DNA of 64,000 nucleotides from Crocodylus rhombifer (lineage: Eukaryota > Chordata > Crocodylia > Crocodylidae), in assembly GCA_038503035.1 (NCBI GenBank), contig JAVSML010000048.1, positions 622,541 through 686,540 on the forward strand, given 5' to 3'. Below the pieces are notes generated by a model, which was not told where the DNA came from, made no database searches, and saw only the letters and a list, made by a program, of their open reading frames with translations. Numbering within the stretch: position 1 is the stretch's first letter; every line of letters starts with the position of its first letter. Both the position numbers and the translations under genes were made by a program. Of this stretch, positions 1 to 12,535 are shown piece by piece.

Positions 1-999
1 TCTTCACAATGCTGATGTTCTCTCTGCAGCCCATATGGAATTATGCACGGTACATTTGGTTTCTCAATTGCAATTTTTTTCAACTGCCTTCTCCATCCTG
101 CTACCATACCTTTCTTTTTTTTCCTTCTGATTGCTTGCTAACTTAATCTCAAGTTGTCAGCACTGGTACATATTAAAGTTAGAGGTAGAAAATATTCTCT
201 TGAAGCTGGGTCACTTGATGTTTAAGTCAACTTAATTGCGTGATATCAACTTTACTCCCTTCACATGTTGTGTTGATGTCCAGTGCATCATTGGTCTTTG
301 TGACTGGGTTGCATGTATAATTAAAGATCTGTCAGCAGTTTGGGATTTATGTATTCGGCAAAAAATAATTCCTTGTAGTCTGAAAAGTTATTTTTAGGTC
401 TAAAACTGGAAGTAATTTAATGAGTGAAAATAAAATCCAAATTTTCACTAAAAAGTAATTGTATACTTTTTAAAAAACCAACAAAGTGAGATTTGATTTT
501 GTGAATAAGATATAATACAAACAACTTCTTATGAAGTGCTGGGTGAAGTTCAGCAACATTAGAAATGCACTGTTGTCCAGTTAGAAAAATTAAATGTGTT
601 TGAATATCAAGATCTTGATTTCCACCTGAGTGGAGGTGGAGGACTCCTTTGAATGAAAATATGGACTTTCTGAGCATTGCTCGCAGAACTGTATGGTTGT
701 GGGCTGTTATCTGACACCAGTCGATAACAGGAGAGTGCCCATTGCCAGAGTTCAAAAGGGAGCGAGACTCTAAAAAACACATTGCTGTATCTTTTCATAT
801 TGTCTCTTGATTTTGGGAACTCTCCCAGCCAACTCCCAGTGAGCCTGTGCAATAATTAGTGTTGCCAGATGTACCCAATTTATGAAGGCTTCCTGGCTGC
901 CTGATTCATGTGGAGCTTTCCAGCTTCTCTTCCCAAATTTTTAACCCATTTATCCCAGCAAGGTGGTATGACCCCTGCTGCACTTGAAGTTGAGTGGCT

Positions 1000-1280
1000 C
1001 TGAGAGCTGTTTTAATTAAAGTGTTTGGAGTGTCTCGTATATCAACCTACCCATGCTGAAAAATGACAGCGGGGGCTCTTCAGTTAAAGTCCGTCAAACG
1101 AACTGTAGTTAAAACACCCCTGCCTCCATTTGCCAGTTTGGGAATGCTGATACACGAGACACTAGCGTCTGCTGGAACTGGGTAATTGCCACGGTCCAGC
1201 AGACTCGATTAATCAGGTCTGCTCCAATGTGTTGTAATTACAGTGTGTCGAAGCAGCCTCATTGCTCATGTATAGGAACA
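1000..1280. promoter_or_regulatory. candidate conserved non-coding element (TAAT-core rich)
   Basis: This block has balanced composition and several homeodomain-type cores close together: TTTAATTA near 1010, GATTAATC near 1208 and TGTAATTACA near 1234. It has no repeat signature and no coding frame. This combination is typical of developmental enhancers embedded in non-coding vertebrate DNA. The call rests on motif density only; conservation cannot be seen from one sequence. Confidence 0.25.
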
Positions 1281-2861
1281 CCTGTCGGCTCTGGGGTAGC
1301 TGATATAGAGGGGAGTGGGGGTTAAAGTGGCCAAGTCTAGAGCCAGTTCTCTGTAAATATATCTGACCTTAGTGTGGAGGTGGCCTGATGGCTTTTTCTA
1401 GACTCCCCATGTGCTGCCTTTCCCAGTATTCCACGTGAGCTGGAAGGACAGTGCCATGACGTCTGTCTGTGGTTAAGTGGGGTCTTTGCTCAGGTGCGGG
1501 CAGAGTTTTCTGGTGCTGATGTTGAAGTGTTGTGGGTGGAGTAAGTTTTCTGGTTATTATGATTGTACGGAAACGCTTGAAAAATAGGACCGTAGTACAT
1601 CCAGTAGCACTGCTGAGTATTCAAGTTGTCCAGTATTTTCCATTGTAAACGCCTTTTTATGGCTGTTGATGACTGCCAAACTTGAACCATATCTACTGAA
1701 ATTATCCATGCAGGCCATGTCCCCCAGACAGACTTCTTTTTTGGGGGGAAAAAATATCCAAAACAGTTCAGAACTTTGTAAGAATGAGGCCAGGGGAAAA
1801 TACGTTGTGTTTTGTCCATGTCAAAATTTGGGGGAGATTTTTTTGAAATGCACACAGACGTGGCTCTTGTGCCATATTACAGCTCAACATCAGGGATAGA
1901 ATCTAGTTCTCTAGGGAGATATTCAATTCCTTTAACCTCAGGAGCTCTCCTCCCCCTTTCTCCAGTCCCCCTTCCTCCCTCGCTGTTTCCCCATCCAGCT
2001 TGTGCAGCGATCTGAAGCAGGGCTTTGCTTCACTATGCAGCCCTGATGGAGCTCCAGAGCAGATCATCTTGTGTTGAGTAAGGATGGGGTCCCATGGGGA
2101 AAAATACAACACGCAGTTGTGTAATAAAATCTGTGTCCTAATCCCTATGTACAAAGGAGTCTAAATTAACTTTAATTTGGGCCTTTCCTAACTTTGAGTG
2201 CTGACTGTAGATTTAACATTCCCTTCAGTGTTTTGCATATGTATGTACACGAAATATAAACCGATGCTAGACAGCTTCAGCTTTTTTGGCAACGCATTTT
2301 GAACAGTTGTGTGTGTATGTACACGCTGTGTATCATTTCACCTAGCATATGAGTTTTATGGAGTGAGCATTGTGCGCGAGACCCGTTCTGCTGGAATTCA
2401 CACGCTGGTCCTCTGTGGCCTCCCATTGCTGGCACGTGCTAAAGAGGTAAAAGAACTGGACTCCTTGGCAGCAATCGCCAGCTGACTTCTTTTTTGTTCT
2501 TATCTTGCTCTTAGTACCGCAGTGTTTGCCTTTGGGATTTCAGAGCCGGGTTCTGGCTAATGTCAGAAATGTAATATTGTAAACCAAAAAACCGTGAAGC
2601 CCACAAAGGCTCTTTGAGTCAAAATGCTAAAGAATGCTTGGGTCTAAGGCTCCCCCCTGCCTTTTTTTTCTTTCTCCAAGCTGGACTGATCCTGTAGTCC
2701 TTATTCACATAAGTTGTCCTGACTTACTGACTTCAGAGAAATTGTTTAGTGGGAAGAGTTGGGTGGCTAGGGGCAGTTCTAAATCTCTGAGATTGCGGCC
2801 TCTTGTGTAAACTAGTATTTGTCTCTGTTTTATCAGTTTTTGTCTCTGTTGTCTCCTGTAT

Positions 2862-2925
2862 TCTGAGACTGGAAGCTCTTTGGAGCAGGAGACTCTTATT
2901 CTGGGTTTGCACGGTACCCACGCAG
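2862..2925 (+). repeat. L2/MIR-like 3' tail fragment
   Basis: The words 'ctggaagctctttggagcag' followed by a 'gtttgcacggtaccca'-type stretch resemble the widespread amniote L2/MIR tail (a 'taagctctttggggcaggga' and 'tgtacagcgcctagca' pattern), recognised from memory. It is old and diverged, and the boundaries are approximate. Confidence 0.35.
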
Positions 2926-5900
2926 TTTTGTTGCTGGGAACATTCTCCTTGCACATCCTCATGGGGTGCATCCAGAAGAGTGCATTTCTCCAGGAACAAA
3001 TGGAAGCTGCTTGTCCCTGGGGAAAAGCCCATGCGTGTGCGCTCTGGCATGCGGCAAGTTGCCCCAGGTGGGGTAGGGGATGCTGGCCCCCACAGTCTGT
3101 CCTGGGGGCCTCTTGGGGTTCCAGTGGTGGTGATCTGGGTGCACAGTGCCTGGCTGGCAGCTGGTGTGTGGCTCCAGCCAGCCAGTCTCTGCCACCACAT
3201 GGGCTGCCCCACTTCTTTTTGCTGCGGGTATTTTTAGCACTGGGCTCTCCGGTGCCAAGTCCTCGAGACCTCTGGTGCAGCCCTTGCTCTAGAAACTAAC
3301 AGGGGAAAGCTTTTTAAGTTGACCGTGGGCCATATTAAATAGGACCCATTTTTAATTAAATCTAAGAATACAGTGTCTGTATGTATTTGTGTATATACAT
3401 GTATATTTTGATTCATGTATCTGCTGGAGGAGAGGACAGAGTAGATGATGACTGCATCCAGTAGAGAGAGTATGTTATGCTCACTGAGCAAACATGCATT
3501 TCGGCATGAGTTTGGATATATTGGCCATAGGTCCAGAGCGGTAGATGGCAAATGAAAGGTAAATAAAACACATGCGTCTTGTGCAAGCCTCCAAAAGGCT
3601 ACTTCAAGCACTTTTTCTCTCATCCCTTATTTTATCTTTCCCACTAACCTCCTGTTACTTATTGTTTTTACTCTTTTTTTTTTTTTGTACTATTTACTGT
3701 ATTTTTTGGATCTTTAAACTAGATGACACACTTCTTTTGGCTTGTCTTAATCTGTAACAAATCACCTAAATCGTTAGTTGTTTTTATATAAGGGAGAATT
3801 GAGTTCAGCTGAAGCTGATCCATTGATTTGAGCTACATCATTGAAGTGTGAATACGACTTTTAATACTGCCAAAGTTCACTTGTTTTTCATTCTTATTAT
3901 CAGTGACTTAGCTTTTAGTCTGAGCTTCTTAAAAATATGAAGTAATTTATATTATTATGAGTCATTTATGAGTAAACAAAATCAGTAAAAAAAATAATTG
4001 CTTGGTCTTGTTCAATTTACTGCAGGCCTGAGGGTTTTCTTTTAACTTTTTCATAATGGCTTTAATTATTAGGAACTATGCACTTGCTGACCTCTTGATG
4101 ATGATGTGGGGTTTTTTTTTTTCCTTTTTTCATTGCAAATCAGGTAGTTTTGTTTCCGGTAATTAAATTTGCATTGCAGGCAGTTGGCATGCGAGAGGCA
4201 TGAGGAAGAAACCCAGCAGGAGAATACCACATCTTAGTTTCCTTCCTTTCCCCTCTTCTCCCCACCCCTGCTTCTTATTTTTTCCTTTTTAATGATCCCA
4301 AAGTGCCATTCAGATGAGGTGCCTGACTAGCTATCTTACCCTGCAGCCCATGGAAATCTGGACCCCCTCCAGTAGAGCCAACAGTATTGCAAAAAGTTGA
4401 GCCCTCTGTTATGGGAGGATTAGTTTGTCTCCTCCTTGAGAAAAGGTGCTTCAGGAGAAGCCACCTGTAGCAGCTGGCAACTGCACACTCTGGCAAACAA
4501 CCTTTTGATTTGACAGCACTGATCTTTTGGGAGGCCTTGGCAGCAGGTACATACTCTTCTAATATGAGTATGCTGAAGGCAACCAGTCCCCAAAGTTTTC
4601 TTGTGCAACCTAAATTCCCACTAAATTTAGGGAGTTTGAGGTTAACGAGGGTAAGCAGACTTGAGTCCTGCTACTAACGATATTACCCCCAAGGGCAGCA
4701 GAGCTTGGGTTTTAAGAGATCCTGATGGTGCAGAGAAGTGGCAACAGGAACTGCCCACTGAGTGCTCCCAAATGAACACTTCCAGAAGGAGAGAGAGGGA
4801 AAAGTTATTTTTAATATTAGTTGGCTTCCTTCCCTGGCAGCCTTTCAACTCAGTTGTGTGGCTTTGTGCAATAGCTTTGTTTAGTTCTTGTTTTTAAAAG
4901 GCTGTGTCGGGGACCTGTTTGTCTTGCACACAAGGAAGGGCCTTTTATGTGACTTTCCCGAAGGTAGCGTAGCAATCCCATGGGGGGGAGACAAGTTTCA
5001 TTTTGTGGCATTAAGTGTTAATTGCACGTTTTCAACCCCTTTGCCCTAATAGCGCCTGATCCTGTCATTTAAGAAGTTCAGTGTAATCCACTGGCCTGTT
5101 TGTGCTGCTGTTGTTTCAGGATCCAGGGCGGGATTTGTATTCCTGGGGCCAAATTCTGAACTCTTAGACCCTTGATGCTGACAAAGGTTTGCAGTGATGT
5201 AGCCAAATGCAAAATGGGGCCCTTTGTCTAGGGGGGCTGGTTTTTTTCCTCTTATACGCTTGGGGCTATGCATTTGCCAAAGAATAACAATCATCCTAAT
5301 GAACGGATCTGTCTGAAAGGTGATGTTCGGCTAGTTAGAAAACCCTCTGATGTAAACCACTTATAGACAGTGTCTCCACTCCAATTTGTAGCAGCTGATA
5401 GACAGCCTGTAGATTTATGCCAGCTGTTATCACCTGAGATGATTTTTTAAAATAAGAATATCCTAGGCAATTTGTACTTGATTAGTGTGATTTGCATTAC
5501 GGAAAAAGCTGAGAGAAACCAGATTAATGGGTAGAGCAGCTCAAAGAAACAGCCGTAGAATGGCAGGTCTGATTTCCCTCATAGGGCTGCCAGCATGTTG
5601 AAGGGGAGCCAGGAATGTTGTGGGCTGTGAAATGTTTTTGTTTCGCTTCATCAGCTTTATATATCCAGGCCCTAATCAGGTCTGTCATGTTGAGGGGGAA
5701 AGAAGGCAGGAGGAAAACCAGGTTTAGGGACAACGGTGCCCCCCTGGGCACTCCCTTCCCCCCCAGGTCAGCGGTGCTGCAGGCAGGGTGCAGTTTGGCG
5801 GAGAGATGGAGCTGCCTGTGCTGCCCAGCCTGGTTCCTCCTGAGCAGTAGCTGGAGGTGGGGAGACATGCTGGGCTGGGCACGACTGGGCATCAGTCCTC

Positions 5901-6969
5901 CTGTTTCCAGCAGGGGCGGGGTGGAGGGAGAGCATACGCATGTGCCTGTGCAGCACCCCCCGATCACGTGTCCTGGGCGGTCACCCATGTTGCCCACTCC
6001 TCAGGCTGGCTCTGGGCGGGGGTCCCTGTTGGGCGCACTTATGTGATTAATGCAAAGAAAGGCAATTTAAGGAATCCTTTACTCTCTTGAGGAAATTAGA
6101 AAAAATTCCCAACTAACTGGTGTTATTTTTCCAGCACCTTCTTGGCTTTTGCTGTGTGTTCCTCTGTTGAACTAGCGCAGGCTTGTTAATTAGATGGAAC
6201 AATATATTATACAGAAAACTGATCCAGATTAAAACTCTTGTTCCAGACACCTCATAACTATGATTAACTGGAGACCCACCTCCAAATCCGGTATCTTCAA
6301 CTGAGCTCTGTACACTGTAGTAAGGGATATAGGGGTCCAGTGGAGAGGACTGGTTCTAATGAGCCCATTCTTGGAGCATCTTATTTGTGTGAATGCTGGT
6401 TAAGTTGTACAGACTTATATGGTAACATTTAATTCCTCCTCATGCTTTTTTTCCCCTTCCCCTCTCATAAATTCTTCAATACAAATAACCAATTTTAACT
6501 TGACAATACTAAAATGAAGTTAGTTCCGAGAGATTTTGGCTTGAAGAAGACTGCTAGATCAATTAATCTTTCTTTCTGGAAAGAGTCTATCACAGAAAAA
6601 TGCTCTGCATCTGTTTTAAATATCCAGTAATTAAAAATAAAGGAAAAAAGATGATCAAATTTCCATACAAAGTGTGGGGAATAATTATGGTTACTGTTTT
6701 CCAACTGTAAGCTCACATACTTTTCAATGGGAATGTTGCAGCCCAAACTAATTTGGCATGGAGGGAACTAATGAAGGACAACTTACTAAGTGAATACCTT
6801 ACCTTGTTTAAAATGTTCATAAAAAATATCACATAGTCCTTATGCAGCTTAAAAAAAACCCAACAGATGAGCAACTCCTAAGCTGAATGAGACGGGTCCA
6901 TGCAGGATTGTAAGACCATTACAGATAGCCCAGGTCCTGACAGGAAGGGCTGCAGTGACTATGAATCTG

Positions 6970-7333
6970 TGGGCGCATCTACATGAGACACTTTAGGGTG
7001 CATCAGCCTAAATTTAAGGTGCATTAGGGCACACATCTACAGGTACATGCCCTTAATGTGCTTCAAAAATGGCAATTTTGGGGGTTAACGCAGGTATCAA
7101 ATTTAGGCATGAATAGTTAAAGCACATTAAAACATGTAGATGCATTAAAGCGCATTAAAGTCATGTGTATGGACCGACTTGGGACTAACTTTAGTCCCAA
7201 GTCAGCTCACGCATACGGTGTTAATGCGCTTTAACATCTGCACATGTAGACATCTACCTAAACCTGCTTAATGCGCATTAAGCTAATGCACATTCAGTTT
7301 AGACATGCTTAAATGCACATGTAGACACACCCA
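6970..7333. mobile_element. long foldback MITE-like DNA element
   Basis: The segment begins 'tgggcgcatctacatg' and ends 'acatgtagacacaccca', whose reverse complement is tgggtgtgtctacatgt, so the ends are terminal inverted repeats. The whole 364 bp is an imperfect palindrome built from repeats around 'gcattaa' and 'gcgcattaa'. At its centre is a perfect 11-bp stem (7176-7186 with 7193-7203) around a 6-base loop. There is no coding capacity, so it would depend on a transposase made elsewhere. I could not find a convincing target-site duplication, so the superfamily is not assigned. It could belong to the MITE-like families described in crocodilians, but I cannot verify that. Confidence 0.75.
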
Positions 7334-7973
7334 CTTGCTGATCCGTGTTGTGTTAGGCAGCATTGAGCTAATGCGTTCTGGTAGAAATGAGCTGAATTTT
7401 GAACCTGAGCCCTGACTGTTCAGAGAGTCCCCTGTGACTTCTGGGAGCACACAAATGTCAATTCTAATGAGGAATGATGTCCAGTCTGCCCTATATTTGG
7501 TATTCTGCATTCAGTAATTATGATTTCCTGCCTGAGGTGTGGATGATATGGTGTAAATGCCTTAGAAGGTGATGTTTAGCTTCTGGCAAAATGGGATCCT
7601 TGCCTTGATCACGGTCTTTGCACCCTACTGTAATGCAAGTGTTTAGGTAATAAATCATTGCCCATTTTCCATGGTGGGGGGAGAGGGTGGCTGCCTTTCT
7701 TTGTAGGAATAGAAAGACTTGTTTATGTGCCTGTGGATTAGCCTTGACTGTTGCAGGCTTTCTTCATGACTTACCTTTTTACTCCTGTCTCTACATCCTC
7801 TGCAGTATCACAGATCTACTTATGTTGACCCTGTTTTCCTTGACAGCCCTTTATCAGCCTCTTGTCTCGTACTGTCTCAGATTCAGGCCTGTTTTCCTCC
7901 CTGCAGAACATGACCAAAGCTGAAATGTGAAATCTAGCAGGCTCCCTTGCTCGGCATTGACTTACAAGGGTGG
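7334..7973. other. non-coding DNA between two mobile elements
   Basis: I see no gene, RNA or clear repeat here. The open frame near 7687-7923 has no recognisable domain and is probably chance. Confidence 0.5.
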
Positions 7974-8085
7974 AGGTTGTAGCCATGTTGGTCTAAGGAC
8001 ATAGGCAGACAAGGTGTTTTGGTTGAATCTGGTCTCTTTTATTGGTCTAATGAAAGATATCAGATTGACCCAAAGAACCTTGTCT
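7974..8085 (-). mobile_element. foldback element, family 1, copy 1 (short)
   Basis: Read on the minus strand, this ends in the tail 'ttagaccaacatggctacaa', shared with the copies at 14971, 32400, 37802 and 59188. The stretch 8007-8085 is an inverted repeat: 'agacaaggtgttttgg' on the left answers 'ccaaagaaccttgtct' on the right, meeting around 'ttattggtctaatgaaag'. This is the shortest copy and lacks the central hammerhead-like core seen in the 14971 copy. Only one end carries the tail, so the element is asymmetric, unlike a classic MITE. Confidence 0.65.
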
Positions 8086-11000
8086 TCACTTACAAAGCGC
8101 TTATTTGATTAAGAAGCATCAGGACAGCACGCAGCCTGTGGACATCCAACTCAAAACTTTGGCAGTTGAAGGTTTTTACCTGCCCTTTTTTCACACATGA
8201 ATGGCATTCCGTGTTACAGCTCTTGGCTTCGGCAGGTAAAATGCAGTGCTGTTGTGCGCAGGTGCATAGACGAGGTGCTGCTTCTCTTTCCCAGGAGGTT
8301 TAGTTAGCGTTCAGGCTAGCTCCCTTTTCACCTCTCTGTGGATGGCAGTGGTTTGTGAACGGTCCCAAATCTCTGAACTGTACGGCTGTATGGGGGAGTA
8401 AATGGGACAGTTTTCCAATTCCAAGCTCCTGCGGAGACACGAAAAGAAATGCTTCGCAAAAAAAGGTAGAAGCATTGTGTGAGCTTGTGCAGCCTCCTGA
8501 CAGCTATTTCAGAACGGGAGACGAGGGTGATCCCACCAGGGATCTAGTGAAGTGGAAGATGCTGAATATGCTGTGCCCCTTTTCCCAGTCGGCCCTTCAG
8601 AAATACCGTCTAATTCCTGGTTTTGTTTCCCCTAAACAAAACCAAAATGTCCAGCTGAGTCTCCCCACGTGATGCGATTGCCTTGGTGGGCGAGAGGCAG
8701 AACAGAAGTCCTGGCTTTTTAATGGTGGTCCTGTTGTGAGCTCTGCAAGATCTCCAGGTGCCACAAGCTCGCATGCCCCTGTGTGAATAGGATCACAATT
8801 TGCTTATTCTTGGGGGGGGCTCCCTCTGCAATTCAGGTTGATGACTTTGACTTTGTTGTTACAAACCTTGCTCAGTTTTACAAACGGATCATTTACATTT
8901 TCCTGGTGCAGTTCCATTGACTTGAGTTGAAATCTGCTGGATGCATGGGAGCCCATTTCCTTGTTCTCCTTGTATTGGTAGTCAGGGTTTGCATTTGTTA
9001 CAGAGAGCACCAGAAATAGTCCCTGCACTGAAGCATTTATTTTGTGTAGTACAGAACTAGTTTGTTTTGCAGCGCCTAGATCCATTTTAAACTTGATTTT
9101 GTAGATATAGACATCCTGAGTCATAATTACTAATCTGACAGCCCCAGCACTCTGTATTAGTGTGTTTAGTTAATTAGTCATTGTGCCAATGTGCTTGTCA
9201 TGGTGGAGAATGCTCAGAGCAGTAGTTTTGGTGACTAAGCAGGGGATCAATATGACGTAAATAAGAAAAAACCTCAAACATTGTTCCTCCTCTCCTATTT
9301 TCCCATTCTGAGACTGGCCAAGTCCTGCAGCTTTTCTGAGTGCAGATGAAACACTGGTTCACCTTGGCTGGTAAGATAGTCTTGGTATAACTCACTGAAG
9401 AATACAACTGGCTTTTCTTTGTAGGCTCACCATTATGTATGATCTCTGACACTGACATTTTAATGGTATAGTGCAGATGTGAAAACCTTCCACCGGGCTC
9501 TGGCAGGATTCCCAACCGAGGGTTTCTAATGGAGGAGATTTTATTTATTTTTAACCTTTTAGCATGTTTCCCCCTTTTTTTTTTTCAGGACCTGTCAGCC
9601 CATTTTAAAGAGTTGAGGCTTAATAGAAGACAGTATACTGCATGTTATATGTTTGCAGTTGTATGGACTAAGTAAGCATTGTGCTAATATTTTTTTTGGT
9701 TAGATGTGAGGTCCTGGATTTGAAAATTTGTTCTATGTTATGAAAACTAAATAAATGCCATAACTATTATAGTATTGCTGGATTTAAAAAACACAACAAG
9801 CCCGCAACCCAATAATGAACAGTTGAAAGGGGCATAAGTAATACTGTTTTAAAACTGCTGGTTTGAATTTTGATTCACTGGTACCTTATGTTGCAGAACA
9901 GAGAGAGACTTTTCCATCTGTCTGTTTAGCAAGCTGTACTGTGTTGCGTTTTTCCAGCGGGTGTCCAGTCTTTTGCCAAGAAGGATAGGAAATATGCATA
10001 AAATCAATGGGATATGCATAAAATCAATTATTTAGCTCTTTAAAGTTTCTCAGACTGTCTGCTTTAAATGAGTAGCTGCCTGTGCTGAATCGGCCCAGCC
10101 CTCCGGCTATGCAGTGTTTATCTGGGATACGTTGGGAACTAAAGGCAGTTAAGAAGTGGCTTCTGTTGGTTCCCTTGCTGCCGATCCTTGGCTCCTGGAG
10201 CCATGCCCTGTTCCTTGCCAGAAGTGCTCCTTCCCTGATCACTGGCAGGGTGGGAGATGGGTTAAATAAATAGGTCTTTCCCTAATTGCAACATTCTGGC
10301 TTCTTGTAAGCACATGAATGAGGGATGGTTCCCTTTAGAGAGAGAGGCCTATATGTGGAGCAGAAAATGAGGTTCAAACCTTGTTTCATCTGTGTGCTGA
10401 TATGCAGCTGTGCCTTTTGCTATGTGACTCCATGCCCCAAGGACTGCCCCTCTACCAAACATAAAAGCGAACATGGAGGAAAAACTGGGCCACGGCCTCT
10501 GGCTTACACCCCACTTGGTGATCATTGTCCTGTTAGGACTCTATGGATCGGAGATCATTGGTTAATATGACTGCATGTGAAGTAAGAAACCTCCCCCACC
10601 CTCAACTTAAGCTTTAGGAACAGGTATGTTTGCTTCAGGGTATCATGGCTATGCTGCTGTGTCATGATTTCCCTTCCTTCAATTCGTACCGTCTTGGATT
10701 TCCTCTCTCTCAAGAGCTACCACCAGGAGAAATTAGAATCGGTCATGCTGCAAGTGAAAGGGAGTTTCCAGCCTGAGGGCCTACTCCATTTCCATTGTAA
10801 TTGATAGAAAATCTCCTGTGGGGTTGAGTTGAGTAAGCCCCAACATACCCAGGAGAAAAGGGGATTTTGTTGTGGTATGAACTAGAATAAAAGTGAACTG
10901 AACTACAGTCAGGTGTGGGACAGTCTGATCACCCAATATGATGTGGCCTTGCATGCTGATTGACTGAGCCAAGTGAGGCCGTCTGTTGTACTGTTTGTCT

Positions 11001-12400
11001 GTAACAACTTTCAGACGCTGCATCTGATTTAATGCTGTAACTATGGGGAAGATGCTAGGATCAATGAAGAGGACCTTATGGGAGGGAGGTTTGGTGTAAA
11101 TTGAAAAGGAGAAATGGGGAACGCAGGGAGTCCGTCATCTGGTCAACGGACGCATTGTTTTCAGATGGGTCTGGAAATGTGTGTAGAACAAAGACCTAGT
11201 TCATTGCGACCACTAGCTCTTTCAAGCATAACAACATACCTATCTCACCCCTTCCCATCAACGCAGCATTGCTGGTGGTGGTAGGGGATTGCCTGGAGGG
11301 AGGTGGAAGCAGGGGTTTGCAGGGAGCTCTTGAAACAGGCTGGCACAACAGGGGAGCACAAGGCACTTCTGGCATGTGCTGTGAGCTTGGTCCGCGGTGG
11401 AAATGAAGCTCTGTGCACATCCGTCTGCTGCCTCCTGGAGTGCCCTGCAGTAGCTCTGGCATCCTTGGGCAGGACCCTGAGCATTAGGCTTGTCCCTTCC
11501 TAGCAATGTACTTAGGACAAGGGTGTTGCGTCTAGCTGCATGCCTCAGTTTGCGTGCACTTGATAAAGGTCTGTGTTTGCTTTGCACCGTGTGCTGTTCT
11601 TCTGTGCTGGTGCCCCATAAATCTTGATCAAGGAGACCTCCGAATGCTTGAAAACAATGCCTGCTGTTTTGAGGACTATCGGGTATTCGTTCAGTCCAAT
11701 CTCTTCGTGCTGCACTGACATCAAGCCCAAAGTTGCACTTGGGAGTCTACAGAGCCTTGCTAACATCTTGCATTTCCATTAGCTTGCAATTGCTGTTATT
11801 GTGTGACTTGTCTGACATTTTTCTTCCTGCCCACAGGAAGATATATGGCTTTGTATGAATGTGGTGTATGGTTTAGAACCAATTTCAAAATGAAGGGTAG
11901 ATTGCAGATTGCATTTCCAGTGCAGCTAGCATCCTGTATTGTGTGCGCGGGCCCACACAGGCGAGTTGGATTGACTGTTCCTTGGTGTGTATAAAATTGT
12001 TTTTAGATGGAAAGTTAAATTTGCAATGCAATAGACTGTGGCATGACACCTTTCACATTTTATTTTAAAAACTTAATAATCACCTTTTCAAATTTGATAA
12101 CTATGTGGTGGTGTCTTTTTTTTTTCCCCTTGATCTTGGAAAATTTTCTGTTCCCAAGTGGAGCCTAATTAATCCAGCCTGTTAAAGGAATTAATCTGTT
12201 TGTAAAAGCTGAAAGTCTCCATGTAGCAAACCAAGGCACATGCATGCTCTGTAAACCAAGGAGCTTGCTTGTAGTTGGCTAAACATCACTGTTCTGCACA
12301 GTCATTGGATGGTGCAATGGGGGGGCCCACCTTTTCAGCAGATATGCCACAAATTAGTCCTGCACCCTCCCCCCAAATGTCACTTTGATCCTCTTTTCTT
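8086..12400. other. non-coding DNA, no gene recognised
   Basis: Unique-looking sequence of average composition. Open frames up to about 109 codons exist on both strands but overlap one another and show no domain, signal peptide or family motif. I see no structural RNA and no clear mobile element. Confidence 0.55.
12140..12225. promoter_or_regulatory. candidate regulatory block (paired TTAAT cores)
   Basis: Two 'aattaat' cores (in 'ctaattaatcc' and 'ggaattaatctg') lie about 25 bp apart in non-repetitive sequence. It may form one conserved cluster with the GATTAA-rich stretch at 12960-13440. Evidence is motif content only. Confidence 0.2.
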
Positions 12401-12535
12401 GCCCAGTCTGCTGCTCTGTTTTCTGCTCCCTGCCTAATCTGCTCTGCTTTCTGCTTCCTTCCCTATGCTCCCTGCCCCATTTGGTGCTTTATTTTCTGCT
12501 CCCTGACCCATTTGCCACTGTGCTTCCTGCTCTCT
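12401..12535 (+). repeat. degenerate 31-bp minisatellite, about 4 units
   Basis: Units begin near 12401, 12432, 12474 and 12505. Units 1, 3 and 4 are each 31 bp, built on the pattern 'gcccatttgctgct' plus 'ttctgctccct'. Unit 2 is 42 bp and looks like it has an 11-bp insertion. A partial fifth unit follows ('ctccaatctgctgag'). The strand shown is pyrimidine-rich. Units are well diverged, so this is an old array. Confidence 0.65.

Larger units (their letters stand above)
1..6969. other. non-coding DNA, no gene recognised
   Basis: No open frame here reads like a known protein. Those present are short, overlap on both strands and lack conserved motifs. The stretch is ordinary mixed-composition vertebrate DNA with A/T runs (for example the T-run near 3669-3686). 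Two parts stand out and are listed separately: a homeodomain-site-rich block near 1000-1280 and an L2/MIR-like tail near 2862-2925. Confidence 0.6.
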
